From contig CBFHJH010000002.1 of NCBI GenBank assembly GCA_965656185.1, forward strand, positions 1 to 64,000: DNA of 64,000 bases, given 5' to 3'. This document shows positions 15,331-23,485 of this stretch, in pieces. This DNA comes from Croceimicrobium sp965656185. Lineage in GTDB: Bacteria; Bacteroidota; Bacteroidia; Flavobacteriales; Schleiferiaceae. The notes beneath the pieces are model-generated. The model made no database searches, had not been told where the DNA came from, and was given only the letters and a program-made list of their open reading frames with translations. Each line of letters opens with the position of its first letter. The stretch's first letter is position 1. The position numbers and the translations under genes are program-made.

Positions 15331-15693
15331 ATGCATCGCTACAAAAACTTAAAAGTCTGGCAGAAAGTCATGGACATGACCGAATCGATTTACATGATTA
15401 GTAAAGGTTTTCCTCAGGAAGAGCTTTTTGGCTTAACCAATCAAATTAGGAGGTCGGCTGTCTCGGTCGCTTCTAACATTGCGGAAGGAGCAGGCCGAAA
15501 TTCGAACCCTGACTTCATTCGATTTCTAAATATTGCCAATGGCTCTATTAATGAAATGGAGACCCAATTGATCATCAGTAAACGGCTCCAGTATATCGAT
15601 GACGCTCAATTTGATGGCCTATGCAGTACTATTCATGAGGTGCAAAAAATCAATTTCGCTTTAACTCAAAAATTATTAAAGGAAAGAGCCTAG
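15331..15693 (+). CDS. Four-helix bundle protein (23S rRNA intervening-sequence protein family)
   Basis: 120 residues matching the 'four helix bundle/S23' family: 'YKNLKVWQKVMDM' opening, 'LTNQIRRSAVSVASNIAEGA' in the centre (the family signature, residues about 38-57) and 'DFIRFLNIANGSINEMETQL'. Despite the S23 name it is not a ribosomal protein; family members were first noted inside rRNA intervening sequences and their function is not settled. It is placed between the two enzyme genes of a beta-oxidation operon and is bordered on both sides by CTAGA-like repeats, which suggests insertion as a unit (inference). Confidence 0.92.
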   Translation: MHRYKNLKVWQKVMDMTESIYMISKGFPQEELFGLTNQIRRSAVSVASNIAEGAGRNSNPDFIRFLNIANGSINEMETQLIISKRLQYIDDAQFDGLCSTIHEVQKINFALTQKLLKERA

Positions 15694-15740
15694 AAGTTTA
15701 AAAAGCCTCTAAAATCTAAGTTCTAAACTCTAAACTCTCT
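15690..15740. repeat. CTAAA/CTAGA-rich repeat downstream of the four-helix-bundle gene
   Basis: Text made of AGCCTAGAAG, AGCCTCTAAAATCTAAG and TTCTAAACTCTAAACTCT, i.e. diverged relatives of the CTAGA words before the gene. It fills the space up to the thiolase start at 15745. Confidence 0.6.
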
Positions 15741-15744
15741 ACAA

Positions 15745-16920
15745 ATGAACGCATACATAGTAGCAGCAAAAAGAACCGCGGTAGGAAAGGCACCGAGAGG
15801 GCTATTCCGTTTTACGCGGCCCGATAATTTAGCCGGTACCTTAATTCAGGAGATATTGAAGGATATGCCGCAGCTCGATAAGGATCGCATCGACGATGTG
15901 ATCGTGGGAAATGCCATGCCCGAGGCGGAGCAAGGCATGAACATGGGTCGTTTGATCTCTTTAATGGGATTGGATACCGTAAAGGTGCCCGGAGTAACGG
16001 TAAACCGCTGGTGTGCCAGTGGCTTGGAAACGATCGCCATGGCCAGCGCTAAAATCCACGCCGGTATCGCCGATTGTATCATTGCCGGTGGCGTAGAAAG
16101 TATGAGCTACGTGCCGATGGGTGGCTACAAAGTGGTTCCCAGCTACGAACTGGCTAAGGAGCACGCCGACTATTACAATAATATGGGCCTTACGGCGGAA
16201 GCAGTCGCCCACGAGTATAAGGTAAGTCGGGAAGACCAAGATCAGTTTGGTTATGAATCCCACATGAAGGCTTTGAAGGCGATCGAAGAAGGGCGCTTTA
16301 AAGATGATATCGTGCCGATCGAGGTAGAGGAAATATATTTAGATGAAAATGAAAAGCGCCAATCGCGCAGCTATACCGTAAATACCGACGAAGGTCCCCG
16401 TAAAGGCACCAATGTAGAGGCCATGTCTAAACTAAGACCCGTTTTTGCCGCTAAGGGATCAGTTACGGCTGGGAACTCATCGCAAATGAGTGATGGTGCA
16501 GCCTTCACGGTGATCATGAGTGAGAAGATGGTAAATGAATTGGGTCTTAAGCCGATAGCCCGCTTGGTAAATTACCAAGTGGTTGGCGTAGAGCCACGTT
16601 TAATGGGAATCGGGCCGGTTCATGCTATACCCAAAGCCTTGAAGGCCGCCAATATGAAAAAAGAGGATATCGACTTGATCGAACTGAACGAGGCCTTTGC
16701 GTCTCAGTCATTAGCAGTGATTCGTGAACTCGATCTAGATCCTAATAAGGTGAACGTGAATGGTGGAGCCATTGCGATGGGGCATCCACTGGGATGTACC
16801 GGCGCCAAACTTTCGGTACAGATCTTTAATGAATTGAAGAAACGAGACCAGAAATACGGCATGGTTACCATGTGCGTGGGCGAAGGGCAAGGCGCCGCTG
16901 GTATATACGAATTGCTCTAA
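15745..16920 (+). CDS. fadA: Acetyl-CoA C-acyltransferase (thiolase)
   Basis: 391-residue thiolase of normal length that releases acetyl-CoA in the last beta-oxidation step. The acylated cysteine is C90 in 'VNRWCASGLETIAMA'; the other catalytic residues are H347 in 'MGHPLGCTGAK' and C377 in 'MCVGEGQGAAG', and 'ELNEAFASQ' is present. It is the last enzyme gene of the operon headed by marR; the four-helix-bundle gene separates it from its usual neighbour. A terminator follows 25 bp downstream. Confidence 0.96.
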   Translation: MNAYIVAAKRTAVGKAPRGLFRFTRPDNLAGTLIQEILKDMPQLDKDRIDDVIVGNAMPEAEQGMNMGRLISLMGLDTVKVPGVTVNRWCASGLETIAMASAKIHAGIADCIIAGGVESMSYVPMGGYKVVPSYELAKEHADYYNNMGLTAEAVAHEYKVSREDQDQFGYESHMKALKAIEEGRFKDDIVPIEVEEIYLDENEKRQSRSYTVNTDEGPRKGTNVEAMSKLRPVFAAKGSVTAGNSSQMSDGAAFTVIMSEKMVNELGLKPIARLVNYQVVGVEPRLMGIGPVHAIPKALKAANMKKEDIDLIELNEAFASQSLAVIRELDLDPNKVNVNGGAIAMGHPLGCTGAKLSVQIFNELKKRDQKYGMVTMCVGEGQGAAGIYELL

Positions 16921-16943
16921 GGAGCATGATTTGAGAGAGAAAA

Positions 16944-16975
16944 AGAGGAGTTCTGAAAAGGACTCCTTTTTTTAT
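16944..16975 (+). terminator. Terminator of the beta-oxidation operon
   Basis: Stem AGGAGT (16946-16951) / ACTCCT (16962-16967) followed by TTTTTTT. It lies after the thiolase gene and before the convergent minus-strand gene. Confidence 0.7.
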
Positions 16976-18030
16976 TTGAAAGAGCTTTTTCCGAAATAGC
17001 CTAAATGTTCGGTACGCTCAATCATTTTACTGAGATGTAGTTTTAAAATGGCACCCATACTTTGGCTCTGCTCAAATTCGCTGCTGCGGTGAAATTCGCC
17101 TAAGTCTTTCGCTAAGGATCGAATTTTAGCCGGACTCGATAAGGGCGCTTTTTCCATGCTATCTAGTAGTTCATCCACCATTCTCCGTGTGCGCAAATAA
17201 CGCTTGCGGATCAGGGTCCGTTCTTCAGTTTGGTATTGATCTACGGTTTCAGGTGTGAGAACTTCCATGCAGTACTGCATGATTTCTAAGTTCTCTTTGT
17301 AGAATTGAGGGCGGTAATTGTTTTTTCGACCTTCATAGGCGAGTTGGTCGAAATCGATCGGTCGGACCCGGTACTGCTCCATGTCGAAGTCTGGGGTAAC
17401 GTCTACCACATAATTGTAGGCTCGCATATCACCTAATAACAGGGTAAAGCAACGCTCGTTGAATTTAACGAACTCCTTGGCTAGTCGTGTTTTGGCAAAA
17501 CCTGGTCTATAGCGATACCGATTTAAGAAGTGATCGCCAGGAATGCCAGCTATATGCTCCTCTACCAAAGTGTCGCCGTCTACTAAGAAGCCAATGCGAT
17601 TTGGACTTAGTAAATGTTCAATTTCCAGACCATAGATTCGAGAGGCATCCGCTTTTTTAATGTAATAGTAGTCGTGGTTGTCATTTATGGTATTTACAAT
17701 ACGAATCCGAAAAGGATTAGAATTGCCAAAGAGACAATGGTCTATCCGATCGGTGCGCAAATGTCCGGTAAAGGACTGGTCGCCATCGGTCTTTAACTCC
17801 GCATAGATATCTACCAAAGCCTTATTGACTTCTTCCTGCTTGTAATTGTTGTACATCACACTTTGCCAAAGGGTATCCCTACCCTGATGGTCTAAAACAG
17901 GAATGCCGTCACTAAAGTCTAAAAGCTCGGCGTAAGAAATGGTTAATTTGGCACTGCGTTCATGGTTATTGAGGTAGTCCCTCAGCTCAGCGTGAATCTC
18001 ATAATGCGGTTTTTTCCGGGACATTTCCAT
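16972..18030 (-). CDS. Unrecognised protein with kinase-like motifs
   Basis: 352 residues, soluble, no signal peptide. I do not recognise the family by name. Several words line up with a protein-kinase/aminoglycoside-phosphotransferase fold: a Lys in a strand ('DYYYIKKADAS', K125/K126), a hinge-like 'LVEEHIAGIPGDHF' (155-168), a catalytic-loop-like 'LLLGDMRAYNYVVD' with D201 and N206, and a metal-site-like 'RPIDFDQ' with D226. These come in the right order and spacing for ATP-dependent small-molecule or protein kinases, but the glycine loop is not obvious. The gene stands alone, convergent with the beta-oxidation operon. Kinase-like fold is inference. Confidence 0.7.
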   Translation of the reverse strand: MEMSRKKPHYEIHAELRDYLNNHERSAKLTISYAELLDFSDGIPVLDHQGRDTLWQSVMYNNYKQEEVNKALVDIYAELKTDGDQSFTGHLRTDRIDHCLFGNSNPFRIRIVNTINDNHDYYYIKKADASRIYGLEIEHLLSPNRIGFLVDGDTLVEEHIAGIPGDHFLNRYRYRPGFAKTRLAKEFVKFNERCFTLLLGDMRAYNYVVDVTPDFDMEQYRVRPIDFDQLAYEGRKNNYRPQFYKENLEIMQYCMEVLTPETVDQYQTEERTLIRKRYLRTRRMVDELLDSMEKAPLSSPAKIRSLAKDLGEFHRSSEFEQSQSMGAILKLHLSKMIERTEHLGYFGKSSFK

Positions 18031-18158
18031 CTTCTAAAGGTAAATAAAACTGTTAGGCTGGTTTAGCTATAATTTTGGAAAATAATTGTTGTTAGTTGTC
18101 CCCATCTTCCCTGCATTTCCGTATTAGCTATTACAAGAATTTAAAAACCAAAATTGAA

Positions 18159-19670
18159 ATGAAGAATTATTTACTAGCCCTATTGAGCTTTATCAGCCTT
18201 TCGGCGATGGCTCAAGGAACTTTAACGGTATCGGTTAGCGACAGCGGTACAGCTGCTCCAGGTGTTGCCGTGTTTTATTATGACTCTCCAGCAAGTTTTT
18301 ATCCCAATGGTTATAATAACCCTCCGGTGATCGAAAACTTTGACAGCTATGCATTTACCAGTGGTAATGGCGTTGCTACCTTTAGTTTATCGGGGATTTC
18401 GAACCTCGATACTGTTTTTTGGGCCACCCAAGACTGTTCGGGTAATTTGGTTTGGGGTGCCGATTATCCCACCGCCACGAACCCTAACATTAGCGGGAAC
18501 TTGTTTTTGAACTGTATGCCTGGAGATTGTGACGCGATCCTTACGGTAGACAGTGCCGCTCTACCGGCAGGAAATTTGGCTATTATTCAGGCTTTTCCCT
18601 TACGCCAGTTCTCTTATACTAGTTTACCCAATAACATTCCTTCTGCTTGGAGCGTGAATGGTTCATTCACTTCAGGTTTTACTAGTGCCGACTATGACAG
18701 TACGACTTTCTTTATGAATTCGACCACGGCTCCCTACGCGATCAGTTATTCGCGAGTAGATAGTCTTTGTAGTCCAAGAAGCATCAGCTTTGGAAACAGC
18801 AGCGGCACTAGTGTAGTTTGTTCCCCTATGTTTAGTCCAGACTCTACTAGCCAGACTCCAGCGGGATATCAAATGACCTTCACCAACACCTCGACTAGTA
18901 ATGGTACTATTATTAATTATAGCTGGGATTTTGGAAACGGTATTGTATTTAACAGCCCTAATCCGGCCCCTCCGATGCATACCTTCCCAGCGGTAGGAAC
19001 CTACACTGTTTGCCTTACCATTACCGCGGTACTAGGAACAGATACCTGTATGGCTACTTATTGTGATAGCTCGGTTGTAGTAGTGCCGGTTGGTCTTTCC
19101 TGTGCGGCTAATTACTCAGTAGACACTCTAAATTCTGGATCGGTAAATAATCAGATCTTAATTTATGAGAACGCCCTATCTAGTGGTACAATAACTTCTT
19201 GGTCATGGGATTTTGGCGATGGTACGACCATTAACACGCGCTATCCTAGCCATACTTATGCCGCTACGGGAGTTTATAACGTATGTCTAACCATCACCGC
19301 AACCGATGGCAATGGAGGAACATGCACCAGTACTTTTTGCGATTCAATCGGATTCGACGCCAATGGTAATTTAGTGTATAAGACTGGCTTTACCATTAAT
19401 GTGGTAGACCCTAATGTTGGGCTCGAAGACGATCTTTTAACGACTAGTTTGAGTATGTTCCCAAATCCTTCAAGAGGAGTAGTAAATCTAGAATGGGATG
19501 AACAGTTGGAGCTTAAAAGCTTAAAAGTGTATTCCATTAGCGGAAGCTTAGTGAAGCAAATTGCGACCGAAGGTAATTCGGCTAAGATCGACGCTCTGAA
19601 GCCCGGCGCCTATTTGGTGAGGGTGGAGAGTCTGAAGGCCTCTAGAACTTTGAGACTGATCGTGCAGTAA
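18159..19670 (+). CDS. PKD-domain secreted protein with T9SS sorting domain, copy 1
   Basis: 503 residues counted from the ATG at 18159, where a signal peptide starts (MKNYLLALLSFISLSAMAQ); the longer frame adds 21 unlikely residues. The N-terminal 170 residues are nearly identical to the next gene. Two PKD-type repeats follow ('SWDFGNGIVFNSPNP' and 'SWSWDFGDGTTINTRYPSH'), with paired cysteines such as 'VCLTITA...C'. A T9SS sorting domain begins at 'MFPNPSRGVVNLEW' (433). Likely a cell-surface or secreted adhesion or binding protein; no enzyme motif is visible. Confidence 0.85.
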   Translation: MKNYLLALLSFISLSAMAQGTLTVSVSDSGTAAPGVAVFYYDSPASFYPNGYNNPPVIENFDSYAFTSGNGVATFSLSGISNLDTVFWATQDCSGNLVWGADYPTATNPNISGNLFLNCMPGDCDAILTVDSAALPAGNLAIIQAFPLRQFSYTSLPNNIPSAWSVNGSFTSGFTSADYDSTTFFMNSTTAPYAISYSRVDSLCSPRSISFGNSSGTSVVCSPMFSPDSTSQTPAGYQMTFTNTSTSNGTIINYSWDFGNGIVFNSPNPAPPMHTFPAVGTYTVCLTITAVLGTDTCMATYCDSSVVVVPVGLSCAANYSVDTLNSGSVNNQILIYENALSSGTITSWSWDFGDGTTINTRYPSHTYAATGVYNVCLTITATDGNGGTCTSTFCDSIGFDANGNLVYKTGFTINVVDPNVGLEDDLLTTSLSMFPNPSRGVVNLEWDEQLELKSLKVYSISGSLVKQIATEGNSAKIDALKPGAYLVRVESLKASRTLRLIVQ

Positions 19671-19690
19671 TTTTTTAATGATTCAATAAG

Positions 19691-19726
19691 AAAGGCGCCT
19701 CATTTTAGGATGAGGCGCTTTTTTGT
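19691..19726 (+). terminator. Terminator between the PKD paralogues
   Basis: Perfect 9-bp stem GCGCCTCAT (19695-19703) / ATGAGGCGC (19710-19718), then TTTTTTT. It separates the two tandem copies, so each has its own promoter. Confidence 0.9.
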
Positions 19727-19801
19727 TTTTTTAAACTTAGTTTGTCCCTTTTCCCCTTCTTCTTGCGTATAAGCTAATAGAAGAATCAATATCTAATCAA
19801 A

Positions 19802-21217
19802 ATGAAGAATTTACTACTAGCCCTATTGAGTTTCATAAGCTTCAGTGCTTTTGCTCAGGGAACCCTCAGTGTAACCGTTACCGATAGTGGTACGGCAGCC
19901 CCAGGTGTAGCCGTTTATTATTTCGACTCACCTGCCAGTTTTTATCCCAATGGTTATAATAACCCTCCGGTGATCGAAAACTTTGACAGCTACGCATTTA
20001 CCAGTGGTAATGGTGTGGCCACTTTTAGTTTATCCGGGATCTCCAACCTCGATACCGTATTCTGGGCCACCCAAGATTGCCTTGGTAACTTAGTATGGGG
20101 TGCTGATTATCCCACGGCTATGAACCCCAACATTAACGGAAACTTGTTTTTGAGCTGTATGCCTGGAGATTGTGACGCGATCCTCACCGTAGACAGTTCC
20201 GCTTTACCGGCCGGAAATTTGGCCATTATTCAGGCTTTTCCTTTACGTCAGTTCTCTTATACTAGTTTACCCAATAACATTCCTTCTGCTTGGAGCGTGA
20301 ATGGTTCTAACTCTTCTGGTTTTACGAGCGCTAATTATGATAGTATCACTTTCTTTATGAATTCGGTTGCGGCTCCTTACTTAATCAGTTATTTACGTGT
20401 AGATAGTCTCTGCAGCCCAGTAAGCTTAAGTTTTGGTAATTCGGGTAGCGGAACCAACGTTACTTGTAATCCCTCTTTCATCGCCGATACTGTCGGTCCT
20501 ACCGCTTCTGGTTATCAGATGATCTTCTATGAAGGTTCTAGTAGCAATGGTACTATCATTTCTTATGATTGGAGCTTTGGCGATGGCAATACCTTTTCTA
20601 GCCCTAACTCGGCCGACCCAATTCATACCTATACCCAATCTGGTGTTTATTCGGTGTGTTTGAGTATCACTTCGGTTTTAGGTTCAGATACTTGTAGCCA
20701 AACTTACTGTGATAGTGTATTCGTTCCGGCCAGTAGCGGCCCGATCGGTCTATCTTGTAATCCGGCTTATGTAGTAGATACCGTAAACTCTGGGCTCTTT
20801 AATAATCAGCTGGTGATTTGGGAAACCTCTACCAGCAATGGGCAGATCACTGCTTGGTCTTGGGACTTTGGTGATGGCACCGTTATCAACACCCGCTATC
20901 CCAGTCATACTTATGCCAGCACAGGAGTTTACAATGTATGTTTGACCATTACCGCGGTAGATAGCAACCGTACTTGTACCAGTACTTTTTGCGACTCGGT
21001 AGGATTCGATTCCAATGGTAACCTGGTATTTAAAAATGGCTTTACCATTAATGTGATCGATCCGGCTACCGTAAGCCTAGAAGAGAATCTATTGAATTCT
21101 AGCTTGACCATGTTCCCGAATCCGGCGCAAGAAAAGGTAAACCTTAGTTGGGATGCCCAATTGGAAGTGCGCGAGATCAAAGTATTGTCCATCAGCGGAA
21201 GCTTAGTAAAGCAAATG
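19802..21217 (+). CDS. PKD-domain secreted protein with T9SS sorting domain, copy 2 (3' end in assembly gap)
   Basis: 472 codons are visible before the N run. Signal peptide 'MKNLLLALLSFISFSAFAQ'. The N-terminal region repeats copy 1 almost word for word ('FYPNGYNNPPVIENFDSYAF', 'AIIQAFPLRQFSYTSLPNN'), while the PKD repeats ('YDWSFGDGNTFSSPN', 'WSWDFGDGTVINTRYPSH') have diverged. The sorting domain begins 'MFPNPAQEKVNLSW', and the sequence stops at 'GSLVKQM'. By comparison with copy 1 roughly 38 codons are missing. The upstream leaders of both copies also share CCCC(A/T)TCTTC and an AGCTA...AGAAT word, so the duplicated unit includes the promoter region. Confidence 0.85.
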
Positions 21218-21317
21218 NNNNNNNNNNNNNNNNNNNNNNNNNNNNNNNNNNNNNNNNNNNNNNNNNNNNNNNNNNNNNNNNNNNNNNNNNNNNNNNNNNN
21301 NNNNNNNNNNNNNNNNN
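21218..21317. other. Assembly gap, 100 N (placeholder length)
   Basis: Exactly 100 Ns. The missing text must hold the end of the PKD gene (about 115 nt by comparison with copy 1), an intergenic region and the start of a sigma-factor gene, which cannot fit in 100 bases. The true gap is therefore larger. Confidence 0.95.
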
Positions 21318-21797
21318 CTTCTGGCTATCTGCTTTAGGTATAAGCGGCAGCGTGAAGACGCTGTATCCCTGCTCAATGACGCCTTTCTGAAAGTCTTGCT
21401 CAATTTGGATCGTTATGATCTTGAACAAGAATTCATGCCCTGGGCCGCAAGTATCACGGTGCGAACGGCCATCGATACTTACCGAAGGGAACGCAATTAT
21501 AAAGAACAAACCGATCTGAAAGAGTTCGATCATGAACTGGAAGAAGTAGACTTAGATCCAGGTTCAATGAAAGTGGTAGATGAGATGAACGCCGAAGAGG
21601 TGCGCGAATTGATTTACAGTTTACCGGAATTAGAGCGCATGGTTTTCGTGCTTTATGAATGGGAAGGGTATAAACACCAGGAGATAGCGGAAAAATTGGA
21701 TTGTTCCGAGCGAAGTTCCAAGCGCTATTTGCAGCGAGCCAAAGAGGGCTTAAAGAAGAAGTTACGGGCTAAGGATGGCCTTAAAAAAGTGATTTAA
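21318..21797 (+). CDS. RNA polymerase sigma-70 factor, ECF-like (5' end in assembly gap)
   Basis: The frame is open from the gap edge and gives 159 residues. It starts inside region 2 ('FRYKRQREDAVSLLNDAFLK', then 'LLNLDRYD', 'FMPWAASITVRTAIDTYRRE') and continues to region 4 ('LPELERMVFVLYEWEGYKHQ', 'EIAEKLDCSERSSKRYLQRA'). The N-terminal 35-45 residues are missing in the Ns, so an internal TTG start is not credible. It directs transcription when released from its anti-sigma factor, which is almost surely the next gene: the stop and the next start overlap as TAATG. Confidence 0.9.
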   Translation, partial: LLAICFRYKRQREDAVSLLNDAFLKVLLNLDRYDLEQEFMPWAASITVRTAIDTYRRERNYKEQTDLKEFDHELEEVDLDPGSMKVVDEMNAEEVRELIYSLPELERMVFVLYEWEGYKHQEIAEKLDCSERSSKRYLQRAKEGLKKKLRAKDGLKKVI

Positions 21798-23335
21798 TGA
21801 CTGTTTGGGAAAAATTAAAAAATAAGCTGAAAGCGGATGGGCAAGGGCCTAGTTCGGCCGATTGGGAGGCGATGCAAGCCAAGATCGCCGCGCAGCCCCA
21901 GCTGGCTCCCGCTAGCAAGAGACCTATCTGGATCGGATGGGTGGTTGGACTGGGCTTGGGACTAGTTATTGGTTCCGGTCTCTGGTTTATACTAGACGAA
22001 AAGCCGATTTCAGTTAAGCAGAAAAAGGAAATTAGTACCCCTCTTAAGTCTAATGTTCCAGATAATACCACTAAAGCTTCTAGCAAGATCGAAGAATCTA
22101 CTACCGATATGTCTAACGCAGAGCAAAGCACTTTGTCCCAAACCAAAGTGACCGAGACTCCAGCCGAAGCTGAGGTTGAAAATGTTTCTAGATCAGATAA
22201 TTCAGCTTTAGCTGGATCGCAGGAAGCGGCCAACAAGCCTGCGATGGAGCCAGAAAGAATTGTCGAGCTAAGTAATGAATCGAGCAGCGAGGCGGAAGTA
22301 GCTACAGAGATCAGCACAATAGAGGAAAGTGGGCGATCGGCCGCAGCGGATATCTCAACCCCGAGAGCAGATGAGAATACTGAGCTTGCCAGGCAAGAAA
22401 CCAGGGCAGAGCAGCTTGATCCGCCTGCCTTAGAGGGAGATCCAAGGGAAGCTAGTAAGGAAGGGCCTGCTGAGCCAGCCGAATCGAATTCGGCCGAAGA
22501 GCCAGTATTAAATAGTGATACGCCAGGAACTGCTGATACTAAAGTGCCGTCCGAAGAAGAAGAGTCTGAAAATCAGCCACCTTTTGCAGAGGATGCTGCC
22601 GGAGCCCAGCCACTTCCAGCCGAGGAAGAGTTTTTAGATCCTAATACCGGGTTTCGTTTACAGCGATTGTCCTTTAACATCAACTACTTGGATAATTTCA
22701 ATGATCCGGCGGCCTTAGCTTGGGGCGGCGGTCTTGATCTGCAGTGGCAAAAAGGGAAACAGTTTTTCAGTTTAGGTTTGTCCTATCAGCGTTTAGATCT
22801 GAACCAAGAGCGATGGGTAAATCAGACTAGCACTGTGATCGACTCTACTTATGAGCAAGAGTTCCAGAGCCGCGAAGAAATTGAAATTCGCCGTGTATGG
22901 GTAATCGATTCGATGTTTGCCGGTCGTTATGTAAACGATACCATTCGCCGTACGGTGATCGATACCCTGAATATTATCAAGGTCGATACAAACCAAAGCA
23001 GCACTAATATCGTAAGACAAACAACAAGGCGCATTTATTACGCGGAGTTACCGCTCTTATATGGTTATCGTTGGCGCAGCAAGAAACTGAGTTTTGCCTT
23101 GGCCGGTGGATTAGCCTTACAGCAGGCCGTGTCTTATCAAAGCGATGAAAATGAAGGCCGGTCTCAGTTTGGCCTTAGTGCTTTATTGTCGCCCGAAGTG
23201 GCTTGGCAGTTAAATACACGCTGGTCCCTTTTGATGCGCAGCCAATTGCGTTATCCCATGCAAGGAGCGACTCTATTTTATGAAGAAAGACAATTGCGAT
23301 ATTCTTTCCAGTTGGGCGTATCCTACCGCTGGTAA
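21797..23335 (+). CDS. Putative dual-membrane-spanning anti-sigma factor (inner-membrane helix, acidic linker, outer-membrane barrel)
   Basis: 512 residues, coupled to the sigma gene by a one-base overlap. Residues 1-42 are cytosolic-type and contain 'ADWEAMQAKIAAQP', the short motif seen in Bacteroidota anti-sigma proteins. Residues 43-66 are one membrane helix (PIWIGWVVGLGLGLVIGSGL). Residues about 68-287 are a low-complexity, Glu/Ser/Pro/Ala-rich linker without hydrophobic stretches. Residues about 288-512 alternate as in an outer-membrane beta-barrel and end in 'FQLGVSYRW', a typical C-terminal barrel strand with final aromatic residue. The layout allows one chain to span both membranes and could relay outer-membrane state to the sigma factor. 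A family of this design has been described in Bacteroides (from memory). Signal unknown. Confidence 0.75.
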   Translation: MTVWEKLKNKLKADGQGPSSADWEAMQAKIAAQPQLAPASKRPIWIGWVVGLGLGLVIGSGLWFILDEKPISVKQKKEISTPLKSNVPDNTTKASSKIEESTTDMSNAEQSTLSQTKVTETPAEAEVENVSRSDNSALAGSQEAANKPAMEPERIVELSNESSSEAEVATEISTIEESGRSAAADISTPRADENTELARQETRAEQLDPPALEGDPREASKEGPAEPAESNSAEEPVLNSDTPGTADTKVPSEEEESENQPPFAEDAAGAQPLPAEEEFLDPNTGFRLQRLSFNINYLDNFNDPAALAWGGGLDLQWQKGKQFFSLGLSYQRLDLNQERWVNQTSTVIDSTYEQEFQSREEIEIRRVWVIDSMFAGRYVNDTIRRTVIDTLNIIKVDTNQSSTNIVRQTTRRIYYAELPLLYGYRWRSKKLSFALAGGLALQQAVSYQSDENEGRSQFGLSALLSPEVAWQLNTRWSLLMRSQLRYPMQGATLFYEERQLRYSFQLGVSYRW

Positions 23336-23370
23336 GATCTGTAGATTACACAATTAGGATACTCTGCAAT

Positions 23371-23401
23371 GGAGGCGCTTCTTGAAAAAGGAGCGCCTTT
23401 A
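23371..23401 (+). terminator. Terminator after the sigma/anti-sigma pair
   Basis: Stem AGGCGCT (23373-23379) / AGCGCCT (23392-23398) followed by a T-rich tract. It lies 37 bp after the anti-sigma stop. Confidence 0.7.
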
Positions 23402-23429
23402 TTGTTTTTAATATTTTCCGCCATTAAAC

Positions 23430-23441
23430 TATGCATGCATA
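23430..23441. promoter_or_regulatory. Perfect palindrome TATGCATGCATA in the acyl-CoA dehydrogenase promoter
   Basis: Identical to the palindrome upstream of the MarR-headed operon at 12354. It lies 11 bp upstream of a perfect -7 box, so a bound repressor would occlude the promoter. Confidence 0.65.
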
Positions 23442-23452
23442 ATAAATTTTAT

Positions 23453-23460
23453 TATTTTTG
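23453..23460 (+). promoter_or_regulatory. -7 box for the acyl-CoA dehydrogenase gene
   Basis: TATTTTTG matches TAnnTTTG perfectly, 25 bp before the chosen ATG at 23486. Confidence 0.6.
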
Positions 23461-23485
23461 GGCAAATCCAAAAAAGAAATCTGTT

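Noticed and set aside
15331..15693. Ribosomal protein S23
   Set aside because: The family name is historical; the sequence is a four-helix bundle protein, not a ribosome component, and no rRNA is near.
21148..21533. Frames crossing the 100-N gap
   Set aside because: They exist only because Ns are read as open; flanking text belongs to the PKD gene and the sigma gene.
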